The notes under the pieces are model-generated. The model was not told the DNA's origin. It worked only from the letters and a program-made list of their open reading frames with translations, and ran no database searches. A stretch of 64,000 bases of DNA, from assembly GCA_016785225.1 (NCBI GenBank), contig JAFBJZ010000603.1:496001-560000 (forward strand). Reading direction: 5' to 3'. The stretch comes from Psettodes erumei (taxonomy: Eukaryota; Chordata; Actinopteri; Pleuronectiformes; Psettodidae). Numbering within the stretch: position 1 is the first letter of the stretch; each line of letters begins with the position of its first letter. Both the position numbers and the translations under genes were made by a program. This document shows, piece after piece, positions 11,961-23,100 of this stretch.

Positions 11961-14900
11961 CCATCTTTGCCTCCCTCCGTGGCCAGACGAGTCCAAATAT
12001 GCTCTGAGAGGCGGCCATTGTATCCATTTATAGACAGACACACACACACATTATCCTGGTCTTGTTTTGCTTTTGGTCACGCTTGTTCTGTTCCAGGTAA
12101 AAATGTGTTTGCGTCTACCGGGGAACCGTAATGCAGCACATCCCGAAAGCTTATTAGTTTGTCCCTCAATAAGTGTCGGCCTTAAAGTAAAACAGATGAC
12201 TTCCTTTGAGTTCTGTCGGTTGACATGACAACTGTGCCCTGAAATAATAGCACAACATCTGTTCAGTCAATAATTGGACCTGAGCTCCTTGTTAAAGTGT
12301 CTCACTATGCTTGCTGGTTGGTTTGCTCCATCTCTGCAACAGAACCTGTACATTTGAGGAACCGGCTAAATCAAATTTCCCACTAGACTGGTTACTCAAA
12401 ATTTAATCTGTGCTCGTGTTTCTGCACCAACACAAACACGAGGTGCTTGCTCAGAGGACGGCAGTTTGTGTTTATGCCCCGCTGCAGCGCGCGGTGCACC
12501 CCCTCGCCGGGTATTTCATAAATGAGGTTCTTTGTGGGTAAGTGCATCATTTCCATAGACACTTTAATTTTAGTTTCTTGCAACTGGAGAGGATACATGC
12601 AAACAAGCGGCAATTAATGAGGGAGTTAAATCATGAGCAGGCTAAACTTGAAACACACTACTGGCCAATTAGCTTCTCCACCAGGGTGTAATTTGAGGCT
12701 CTGCACCACACAGCCTCTGGCAGTTCTCGCTCGTCCCGCTCAGAGAGTTTTGTTAAGTCCAGTGCATCACCCCATGTGACCTGGAACTGGCTGAGTCTTG
12801 GTCTTTTGTGGGCTTCCATTTGCCGAATGACAGTGACGCATTTGTTGCTGCCGGCAGAAGTAGATAGATAAATGCAAAGAAATCCGTAAGACCCAAACCC
12901 CAGAGTCCGTGTCTCACTTATTGATCGGGTCACGCACCAGTAGATCTCCATTTGCCTCTACTGAAGTACATGGTGCTTTTCTTGACTCGGGAGGATTTAC
13001 AGATATGAATAAAACGACCTCAAACTTCAGAGCATGTTTAGTTTGCGTGACAGCAACGATCGTTTCTTCCCCCGGCGTATGAGCGAGGACCATCGCACAG
13101 AATGGGCCTGTAAACCTCTGCATTCACCCTTTAGTTTCTGTCAGCAGTGAAAACAGCAATACAATGTGCCAGTGTGCCAGTTCCATTGGCAGTGACACAG
13201 GCCTCAACAGTATGACTGCCATGTTTGGACAGATGAGGTGGCAGCTTTGGGTCACGAGCTGATACTTTTCCACAATTTCATCTTTGCGTAATTTTGAAAG
13301 AGGTTGTTTTTTTTTTTTTTAGTTTCAGCAGTCCATAGTTTTTCAATCCCAAGCTCTATTGTTTTGTTGTTTGTGTTTTTTGGTTTGTTTTGGGGGGTTT
13401 TTGCTAGACATTTCTCTTTTCCAGGCTTATCGGGGTGTCCGCCTACGTCCTGGAGAGCGTTCTCAACTTTCTGTACAGTCAGAGGAGATCTTCGTCACCA
13501 TGCCAGTGATTTTCTGCTTGTTTACAAGACTCGTGTTACTCATTTAACCAGATTCTTCCCCACTGTCGAGTTTTCCTTTGTGCATCGCATTTTAGAATTG
13601 ACCCAGTTGTTGATTTGAGCAAGCCCACTGCTTTTTGATATCACTGATAGATTGTTACTGCTTTTGAGCATTATTATTATCAACATCTTCACTTGCATGA
13701 TCAACTCGTTTATCTTCATGGTGACAGACGACTCCTCAACCTACATGGCAAATCCCAACTCCCAAGAAATATTACGTAGCCAAGTCGTCAGCTTAATTTG
13801 AACACCTAAAAATTGGGTGCCATGTGTTTTTAAAAAGGACAGTAGCTTCCATAAATTTCATTTCATATTGATGTAAACTGATTCAAATTAAAGCGCAGAC
13901 TCTGTACTTTAATGCCTGAAGAACAAACGTGGGACTGTCAAAATACTTGACTGTGCTTATTCAGGTGAGAGTCTATTATAAGACAGGGAAATCATGTGAC
14001 AACGTACAATGTCAAGTTGCTTTTATTGCAGCTTTGCTGCCAAAGCCCGGCACTGTTCAAGCTGGATCATAGCAGAGCAGGCGGATGATGGATGTTTGGA
14101 GCTGCCTTTTCACTGTGTGCTTATTGCATAGCTGTAGCATGAAAAATCCTCAGGGACATAAATTCTCATATACCATTAAGTGAAATGTAGCCTAATGTTA
14201 GAGAGGACATTCATCCGAAAATGAAAAGGGGAAAATTACAGAGGATGTAGCTTTGGAAATTAAGGTCTGGCTTCATATACATGACATGTATTATGAGACT
14301 GTAACACCCATCCTAATGTGTGGAATAGAGAGGCGGAAGGAAAAGGTAAGAGAGAACCTGGTCGCAGAGAAGGGCCGAACGAGTCATCTTTCACTGTTAC
14401 CTGCCACTGTGTGGAATGGAGTTGTCCTCCTTTTTTTTTTTAAATGAATTACACGCTGAACCTTTCAAAATCACAAAACAGAAGGTGCATCTTTCAACCA
14501 TTTGTGTGGCTGTTGCATCACATGGTCCTTTTAATCTCTGCTAAATATACCAACGCTGTGAACAGATCACTGCATTCTCACAGCTCAAAGCACAAACCCC
14601 TGCATCTTATCTGGAGGGTGTGCTCACTTTTCCACAGATTTAAGGACCCTGGACTGCTCATCTGCATTTATATAAGCAACCATAAAAGCTGGTTTCTGGT
14701 CTTTTTGCCTCCCTCTTCCTTGGACAGTCTTGAGGAACAGAAATAGAATTGAGATGCTGGCATAGACCACTCACTCGACGGAGGCAGCAGCTGCATAAAC
14801 AATGCTTTATTTCACATCCTCTTAATGTTTATTCACTGGCTCCCATTTCGTACACTGATAGTGCTGAGTCACTCCCTCGTGCACGCGCTCTCTAATTATC

Positions 14901-16029
14901 ATGTACCATAGCAACCGCAACGTGGCAATTGCTCAAACTCTGCCATTTGAGAAGTTTTGAAAAAATGTCATTATTTTTCTCTCTTTATCCTTTCAAAATC
15001 AGGAAAGTGTGAAGTAAAACCAGCAGTAGCTACATTGTGATGAATTTCTCACAAATTCTCTTCTGTGATATGCTGATTTCAGGTTGTTAGAGATGAAGTT
15101 AAGTCATTAAAATTGACCTGACGGACGTGTAAATGACTTGTAACTTCATGTATAATACAGAAAGTACATTGCTTCATTAAGGTGTCGGCTATTAAAATGT
15201 AGTAAGTGACTTATATCTGATGTCCTTTCTGCACTGCCATGCAGCACTGTCTGGAGGAGAGCCACAATGAATCCTGGGCTCTCTGACAAGTACTGACACT
15301 CTGTCCGCTGATGTGTCTTATACCACTGCGACACACAAAACTGCGAGTCGCACAGGGCATTAGACACTCACTCAGTGTGACCATCCCCAAATTCCGCCAA
15401 AGGTGTTGCCACTCGCGCAACACCCTCGTCTGTGACTGTCCGCACGTTTTGTTGTCGCACCACGCGGCCGCGTGGTCTCTGCAGTCGCAGTTCAAGATGC
15501 TCACGGTTCAACACTGTAAGAACACGGCAAGAATATCCCACAGATGTCTGCAGCGGTATTTAGCGCAGAGATGGGAGAGTTGTTTCAGTATCGCTGGCGT
15601 TTGCACAACTGGCATCACTGCAGCCCAGCCAGACCCGATACAGATGTGGCTCCGTTTGGTTCCCGTTATGTTGCCGCTGTTTGCTAAAGTAAAATGAGCA
15701 CAAGAGAAACACCTGCTCAGTAGCAGTGAAGTATCGGTCTCGCTCGGATAACAGCAGCCCAGCTGCCATAGCCGAGCTTATTGATGGGCTGTCACTAACA
15801 CTGCGCAAGCTAATCATTGCTTACCTAGACACTCATTTACAAAGCTCTTTTTGTTTTATGTCGAAGTCGACTCCCACAATGCCAACATTTTTTTCATCTA
15901 CTTGGCAGTTGAAAGATCCTCGCTGTCTAATTGCAGCTAATAGCTGTTGCAACCTGCGCTTATTCCTTCTGGAGAAAATGCAGAAACGCTAGTTAGGTGT
16001 AAGTTGTTTTGAACAAATCATATTGGAAA
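11961..16029. other. gene-free stretch, possible conserved non-coding blocks
   Basis: No gene or repeat family recognised. T-runs lie at about 13307-13320 and 14431-14441. Two sub-blocks look like enhancer-type DNA by texture: 13.96-14.18 kb and 15.55-15.99 kb. The latter ends in clustered homeodomain and E-box-like cores (CTAATTGCAGCTAATAGCTG at about 15928-15947). A 128-codon plus frame at 15311-15697 and a 104-codon plus frame at 13304-13618 have no recognisable content. Confidence 0.4.
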
Positions 16030-16330
16030 TGTTAAAGTGGATCTATTATGCCTTTCCTTATTTGCTCAGATGCTTATTTAGCTAAGTTTACTTTGAGAGC
16101 CTCTACACCTGTAAGAGGATGATGTGGCGCCGTGACTCAGCAGGCCTCTGGATGCTTGGCCAATCAGAAGAAATCAAGCTTTTAAGGAGAGCCTGAAATA
16201 ATATTACCTGTTTCAGGCAGTTTGTGACAAATAAAGACATGTGAGTCACGTAAAGCTACTCTAGTGGAGTCCCACAGTAAAATACAGAAGAGCTGTAAAT
16301 GGGCATTTTTATTTTCTAGTTTTTGAGGTT
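16030..16330. repeat. old dispersed teleost repeat (AAAGTGGATCTATTATGC family)
   Basis: The block opens with TTAAAGTGGATCTATTATGC, then has GAGAGCCT, a GGCCAATCAGAAG box and a CCTGTTTCAGGCAG box in the order I remember for a very common non-autonomous repeat of percomorph fish. The body is diverged and the right boundary is uncertain. I do not recall its formal family name. A search of a fish repeat library would settle it. Confidence 0.5.
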
Positions 16331-17174
16331 CCCACAACCTGGTGCACCGTGTCAGTGTGATATTGGTGTGGCAGGTACTTTTTTTGATGCTTTTTTTTCA
16401 GTCAGCTCTGGGTTGAGGTAATTGTTTCAAAAATATTTCAGAATAACTAGCATTTGGAGGAAGCGTGTACAATATTCAGCATTGAGAGTGACTGCATCTT
16501 GTACAAAAACAAGCAAAACAGGCCATACAGTAGCTGCATCAGGAGGAAGTCAGTGAAACTTACCTCAACTCCATTTCATTGCACTGACTTTTGGTGAACA
16601 CCACAGCACAGAGAGATTTTTGTGGCGGAGAGTAAACTCAACAATTACAGCAGAAGTAAGAAGGCTATTGAACCGCTCTGGTTGTAGCTGAAGATGATGG
16701 ACTGCTCCCTGCGCTTCCCTTTACAGTGTTTACCTCTGTCGTTCATATCAGTTAAAAAGGCATTAGGAAACTGCTGAAATTGAGTGAGCATCGTTCCAGT
16801 CTGCGGTTATTTTGGTGCATTCAACTTTTTTTCCAATGTTTAAAAACTGATGTCGAGAAGTATTTTGCGGTTGTTTTTGTGCGGGCGGCTCGATTCCGAC
16901 CGGTAACGCAAGGAGACGCGGCGTTTCAGGCAGATCCGGTCCCTCTGCTTCCTGCACGCTAAATAATGTCACTGTTGACACCTGCTCAAACAACCAATTA
17001 AAAGGAATAAAATCTCCAGACTTGAAATAAACAGCCACGAAGTGCTCGTCGTGAACATGCCCCTATGCCTTACAGCGCAGGGCATCACCTTGTTTGTGAA
17101 GAGCTTCCACTTTTTGAAAATCCCCAGACAATTTCCTCTCCTTTCCTCGTTTTCCTCACTGTGCCAGATACATT
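16331..17174. other. gene-free stretch, nothing recognised
   Basis: Between two repeat blocks. Opposed short frames at about 16.76-17.04 kb have no recognisable product. Confidence 0.45.
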
Positions 17175-17407
17175 TTACACACACACACATACCTGTATAC
17201 CTATCTTTGTGTGGACCCCCTTATTGACGGAATGCGACTCCCAGCCACTCACCATCACCTTAACCATCACAACTGAATACCTAATGCTTATGCTAACATA
17301 AACCTAATTCTAAACCTCACCCTCAAACAGTCATTTAAACCTGTGGGATCCAGCATTTCGGTCCCCATGAATGTAGTAGAACAAGCCCACACACACACAC
17401 ACACTCA
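17175..17407. repeat. dispersed repeat associated with (CA)n tracts
   Basis: The sequence runs from a CA tract into ACCTGTATACCTATCTTTGT and a degenerate ACCnTAACC-type section (CACCTTAACCATCACAACTGAATACC, split here by one or two changes), then reaches AACAGTCATTTAAACCTG and a second CA tract at about 17388-17405. This layout matches a recurrent teleost element found next to CA microsatellites. The telomere-like TAACC units are part of the element, not a telomere. Confidence 0.6.
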
Positions 17408-17835
17408 CTTTTCCTTTCCTTTCCTCGCCTGAGGGTTTGGTTTGATTCATGCCCTTTGTCAGAGTTTGAGTGGGTCTCAAAGAAATAATGGTGTGACTTC
17501 CCTGGGAGTGTGGCGGCTTCCTTAATTGGCGTCTTTTTCGCGCATGTACATCACATTCGCCCTTGTTCACTAGAAATCGCACATCAAATGATCTAAAAAC
17601 TCCTCTCCTTCAGTGTCAACTTGAGGTTGATACCACTGAGGTCCTGATTGGAGCGGCGCATCAAAAATTTGGAGGAAACAGCAAATTGTAGGCAGCACTA
17701 TACCCACGGTGTGCATCTAGTGCACACAGCATTGATTGATTCATTCCTTTTTGAGATTATGTCTAAAATCTGTTTTTCCAATATACTTGCCAAGATATTG
17801 CCTATGTAATACTGCATCTTGTCTTTTTGATTTAT

Positions 17836-18182
17836 CAACAGGATTATGCAAAAAGTAGTGGATGGATGCAGTTCTCACCAGAGGTGTATCTCAATCCAGA
17901 AAGTGCTTAAATTTTGGGAATGATCTGGATCAGTATTCAGAATCCGCAAATATTTTAAGGATTCTCTTCACCATTGGAAGTTAGGGCAAAATTTCACATT
18001 TTGAATCATATCTCCATAAATGCATAAAGATTTGAAATATGTGGGATGACCCGAACATGTGGGTTTGAGCTCCTGAGCAGCAGGTCCCTGGTTTCGATTC
18101 CCGGCCGGCAGGATCACAAATTATTTCAGGTCCAGATAATTTGCTGGTTTTGGGGAAATGTTCGGCCTTGGCAGAGGACTGA
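17836..18182. repeat. diverged dispersed teleost repeat, interrupted by a tRNA-like segment
   Basis: The left part (GGATTATGCAAAAAGTAGTG, then AAATTTTGGGAATGATCTGG, then ATTTCACATTTT) and the right part (GTTCGGCCTTGGCAGAGG) match the order of boxes in a widespread teleost repeat whose 3' end reads roughly GGGCCTTGGCGGAGGT. Between them, about 18044-18130, is unrelated sequence with a tRNA-like B box. Either a second element inserted there or the repeat is a composite. Family name not recalled. Confidence 0.5.
18046..18115 (+). repeat. tRNA-like segment with B box, possible SINE head
   Basis: GGTTTCGATTCC at 18090-18101 is one inserted T away from the RNA polymerase III B-box/T-loop consensus GGTTCGANTCC. 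It is preceded by GAGCAGCAGGTCCCT, as in many fish repeats with a tRNA-like head. I cannot fold a full cloverleaf from it and see no clean A box, so it is not called a tRNA gene. Confidence 0.35.
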
Positions 18183-18245
18183 ATTTTTGGAGTGCTTTGT
18201 ACTTATTGTTAAAACAATTATTTGCAAGAAATGTCAAGTCAGATT

Positions 18246-18600
18246 TTATGTATGTAGCCCAATGTCACAAATTGGCCTTCAGGTTCTTAACAAACTGTCC
18301 AGCATGCAACACCCTCTTCGTAGACCTGGGAACTGAATTAGGAAGAACTCTAGAAAAAGTTCCCTTCAGTGGGTGAAAAACACGGAAGAAACCCCAGGAA
18401 GGGCAGACACCAGCATCCTGGACAGATTTACCATATCAACAGTCAAGATAACAAGATTACTGCACATGCAATTCCTGCAGACAAATAGTTGGATGAAAAC
18501 AATAGTTTGATAAATTGTACATGTTTTTATGGAAGAAGAGCTTGGACATGTTAAGATAAACACAGACTGTGTAACAAAACAGTGGATCACTCAATATTAT
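18246..18600. repeat. dispersed teleost repeat (TAGCCCAATGTCACAAAT family)
   Basis: It starts TATGTAGCCCAATGTCACAA, followed by AGCATGCAACACCCTC, GACCTGGGAACTGAATTAGGA, GAAGAAACCCCAGGAAG and CAGACA at spacings I recognise from a very frequent percomorph repeat (consensus like TATAGCCCAATATCACAAAT...GAAACCTCAGG). The first 200 bases match well and the right end is vague. Short frames across it on both strands are not genes. Confidence 0.6.
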
Positions 18601-20089
18601 TCTAATGTGACTTGACAGATGCCCTTTTAATCTTGAAGAAACGAGCTTTTCTTGTACCACTTAAGGCAAATGTTGCACGGTACAGCGGACTGTGTTTATC
18701 TAGTTCAGCGCTGCCACAGCCCCTGAAAAGCGCAATTCCACAGTTTCCTAACCTTTGTTTTTGAATTTTCTTGTTGGATCTTGTTGGAAAGAACACAACA
18801 CTTAACATAGTGTATATCTTGTTTACAGTTGCTGTGGAATTTATTATAAATCATGAATGAATGAATGATCTCTCAGACAGCTGTTGTTTTGTTTTTCACC
18901 ATCCCACGCATCAGACAGTTAAGGTTAGTCATCCTCGAAATTATGTCATATGATCAGACTGAACTGTGAAATGACATTTGAACACTGAACGTGTTTGGAG
19001 GAGGACAAACAATTTGAGAATCTAAGTGAATAGATAATTATAATCAAATAAATGCAGTTTCTTCTCCAGCTGCCGCGAGCGTGCCCTTGAATGATGGGGA
19101 ACATATGTGCCATACACGATGGTTGAATTTAAGCTGTGAGCTTTTCCCTGTCACTGGCAGAAATGAATGGTCATGTTTTTATCCACTCAGGTGTGAAATT
19201 GCTGCTGTATTTGGCAGATCGGTGCGGGTTAATGTACTCGCCGAGGTTCTACTTCCTGTCCCTTTGCACCTCCCTGGCTAGCATGAGCAGTCTATATCAC
19301 ACATGCTGTAGTGGTTTCACGGTGGCCACTTTGGTGATAACAAAAGATTTGTGAGGGCGTTTGTGCGCAGGAATGTGTTCCAATGTGGAAACACGGCCGC
19401 GAACCGCTCTGATGGATCTGTCCAAATGGCTAGTAGCTCCTCAGTGGTCATGCTGGCTCATTTGCCGGTTCACCTAAATGAGGACAAGACTGGGGTTTTT
19501 CTCCCCCGCCAGTCAGGATGATAGAAGAAGTGGCCGTTAAACGGCTGGTTGTTTGAGGGGGAAGGGGGGGCAGGGAGCCATTTAAAATAGCTCTGCACCT
19601 GCCTGTTCTGCAGTGCTCACATCTCACTCTGCTGTGCACTCAGAACGCCCAGGTCGGAGTCATTTGGTTGCCGGTCTCATCTGTGCATTGATCGTTCTGT
19701 TTTGGATCCTCTTTCATCTATAAATAATGTAGTCATCTGCAGCGTATTCCCTCTGAAACCCCCGTCACCAGCACGGGGGAGGCAATCAGCCCTATAAGGC
19801 ATGTCACTCCTGTCTATGTTAATTGTTTTATGGATGCCTTTCTGTCTCTCTCTCACTCTCCTCTCTCAGTTTTTGCCTCTCCGTCTTCTACTCTCTGTGA
19901 AAGACGATTGCATGTTTGAGGTAGACCTCGGGTTAAGGGCTTTTTTCCTCCCAGTTCTGCGGCGTCTGAAGTCCCCTCACCTGCCCCATGACGCTCATCC
20001 GCCAAGACCACTAACACTGCATCAAAAAGGCTGGTAGCCAACTCCACTAGAGGGGTAAATGAAAGCAAGAGTTGACTCTCTTGTCTTGC
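18601..20089. other. gene-free stretch, nothing recognised
   Basis: Unique-looking sequence with a short (ATGA)n run near 18853-18867 and a G-rich stretch near 19555-19570. Overlapping opposed open frames of up to 157 codons from 19.85 kb are not supported by any motif. Confidence 0.45.
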
Positions 20090-20103
20090 ATTTGCCGGCA
20101 AAT
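20090..20103. other. 14-bp perfect palindrome ATTTGCCGGCAAAT
   Basis: A perfect inverted repeat without spacer, CpG-centred. It could be a dimer-binding site; no factor is assigned. Confidence 0.4.
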
Positions 20104-23100
20104 ATTGCACAACGAGCACAACAACACTCTTGTGTCTCTCTTCCACTCGCTCCCTCATTATCAATGCTTGGTTGCATGTCTTACCCAGTGTACTGTAAAT
20201 GCTTTCAATAGCAATCTGGGAGGGCTGAGAGTGTTGAGATTTCCATTCTGTTGCACATTTTTCTCTGCTGGTCTCCAGAGAGAGAGGGGGGGGTGTTGCC
20301 GGGGCTCCCCTGGGGTTGGACACCAAGCCCCAGGCAGAGTGAACAGATTAAGTCTGAGATGGAAAGTCAGATTTCACTTATTTTTTTCCCCCAACTAGAT
20401 AAAATCCATACTGTTTGTGTGCCATGGGGCAGGAAGGGTGTTTGATTTGTCATCGGACGGCACTTTGTAAATAACCGTAAATAGAAATGCTCTCACTCAC
20501 GATGCGTGTTCACGTGCAGTTGGTTGTGAAGTTCTCCTGATAAATGAGATATAATGCGGCAGTGCATCTGAGTGTGTTATGTTTTTTTTTCCCCCTCTCA
20601 CACTGGCAACGCTTCACATTAAAGTATGTAAATGATGCTGGAGCTGCAGAGCTAACATGGTGGCTCAGAGATGTTGCAGATTTTCTGTCATATAACCTGT
20701 GGTGAGCCTTTCCGAGGCACCAAATGTGGAGTGCCGTCGTCCTTTTTATTGCTTCAGAGGGCCAACGCTTGTATTCAAGTTTAATCTGGTTCTTAGAATA
20801 TTCACAATCCAAGAAACTGTGTGAATATCACATTAAAAAGATGGATTCATCTTTATTCTTACCCTTCATTGCAGCACCACTTGACAGGGACCATTTCCCA
20901 ACGTGGGGCTTTGTTGTTAGGATTGGGGCAGGGTCGTTTCAAATGAAATGTGATATCTTAAGTAAGAAGGCAAAAAGGGAAATTAGGAGCAAATAGAAAG
21001 AATAGTTCAAGTGTTTGTATCTGCCAGAATGGATTCATTTAACACACTGACGTGCTATTGCCAGGAAACAATTGAGAATATTTTTCCATTAAAACTGGAT
21101 GGGGCCTGAGTTCCTAGTGTCAGAATATGCATGACCAAAGTAGATATCTCCAGTCCCCTGACTATTCTCCTGCAGGTGCTGCAGTGTCTTTTGCTGTGGA
21201 GAGTATCTCTACGAGAATACTGTGGCACACCACCAACTGATGAATTATTCTATCATTGTTTTGAAGACACGCTTGGCTAAAAGGTTTGCAATAAACAGGA
21301 CTCCGGGGAACCAAATCACCCTTGCAATCATCCGGCTGCTGCCACGGTTCTTGTGGACAGGTACGGATCAGCATAACGTTTGCTTCCCAGCAGAGCTGAA
21401 TAAGAAAACTAGTGAGGAGTAACTGTAAATGCCAGAGCCGCCTTCTAACAACCAAATCTGTGAATGAAATGTGGCTCCCGCTGTTAAAACATTTCAGGCT
21501 TACAAGTGGCTTTATGCTGTTTTTTGTTTCCTTCACTGAAATACATGAGACACGTGGACAGAAAGCATGGGATGCGATAAATAATACACATCCCGTTTTG
21601 ATATGCCCCTTCGCCTTGCAGCAGGTCGCATTTTCTTTTAAGGATGTGCCTGTTGCCTCTGGTTTGAGGTTTGCAGCATTAAACTTTATAGACGGCTCTA
21701 AAGGTTGTAGACACACAGCACCTAAACCTTCAAAAAGGCCCATTTGCAGTGTGTGGCTTCTAAAATGGTTTCATCAAAGGGCCCCTTCACCCCTGGTGGT
21801 ATCTGGCCTTGCAGACAGTTGCTGTTTTATGTGCTGAAGTTTTGGGCATATTTGCCTTGGAAAGTTCAGTTCATTTCAAAGATACTTTTTCATCCCTCGA
21901 GCCGCAGTTTGAGGCAACCGACAAAAACAGCTCATTCACACAGAAAAAAACTGTATCAAAAGACTATATGCAAAGATATGTCATGAGCTGTTGCTGGTGA
22001 ACAAGGTCCAACAGTACTCAGAACAGCAGTCAGAAAGTGCTATTTATCAATCGATGCTCAAAGGAAAGTGAGCATCTCCTGTAATGTGATTATTCTCAAT
22101 TCGTATGGCTTTTGGAATAAAACTGAATGTCTGTGTTTCCTACACAGAGAAAATGTCAGAACATTTGCTTACTGCGTATGCATTTTGTGGACTTTAGCTG
22201 TAAAAGTATCTCAATAATGTTAACCCAACGGATAACTGAAAAAGTTGAATTGCTTAAAAAAAAGTTGACACCTGTAATTTCATTCAATCTCAATTCATTA
22301 TCAGACACAGTTCACACGTATCTGTAGGGATGGTTACCAGTCCACAACCCTTCTTTGGCTGCATGATTTATCTGACTGAGATGGACAATAACTCTGTTTT
22401 CAGCAAATATTACTGTACAATATGATGATTTTAAAAAGAAAAATTCACAGTCATTTGAAATCATCATGAAATATAAAGGAAAACAGATAAAACCCTTTGG
22501 TGAGCCAGTAGAAGTATACAACGATTCAGATGCAAGACCGTTTTATCTACCCCGAGAAAAGTTGATAATCTAATTGGAAGTGAGAAATCATTGTTTTAAA
22601 CAAAACAAGAGGTTTTATTGAATGATTTAGATTATGCTGCCTCCACAGTACGTTGGATTTCAATTTTGGTTTGTGTTGCCAAAAGCAGTGAAAAATTAAT
22701 AGGAAACATTTGAAAAGCTCCATGGCGCAATTTAACAGAGAAACTGAAAAATGAGCCTCATAAGAGGCTGCGTTCAAAATCGGTGTTCATCCCTCTGGCT
22801 GCCCCTACTTAAAAACATCTTTAAAATGTCCTAATCATAGTGGAAAATGTGATAAAGCATAGAAAGTTAACCTTTTTTTATTGTTTACATTTTTTTAATG
22901 TCAAAATGTTTATACCCAGAACCTCCTAAGAAATCTTGTTCAGTCCTATCACGGATATATGTTGATGATCATAGTGATTATGATGATTATCCCGATTATG
23001 AGGCGCTGTTGTGTTAGCAGATGCAGTGACGGTGCTTCCAGGCACAGCATGAAAACCACAGGAAAATGCAGTTTTGCCCTGCTGCTGCGAACGGACTGCA

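Noticed and set aside
14343..14352. Donor-like AAG|GTAAGAG
   Set aside because: No coding frame, acceptor or conserved context around it; such strings occur by chance.
17220..17340. Telomere-like TAACC units
   Set aside because: They are degenerate and belong to a CA-associated dispersed repeat, not an interstitial telomere array.
18046..18115. Possible tRNA gene
   Set aside because: A B-box-like sequence is present, but it has an extra base, no clear A box and no cloverleaf that I can fold.
19853..20326. 157-codon minus frame
   Set aside because: Antiparallel to other frames, no recognisable motif, and compositionally ordinary for unconstrained sequence.
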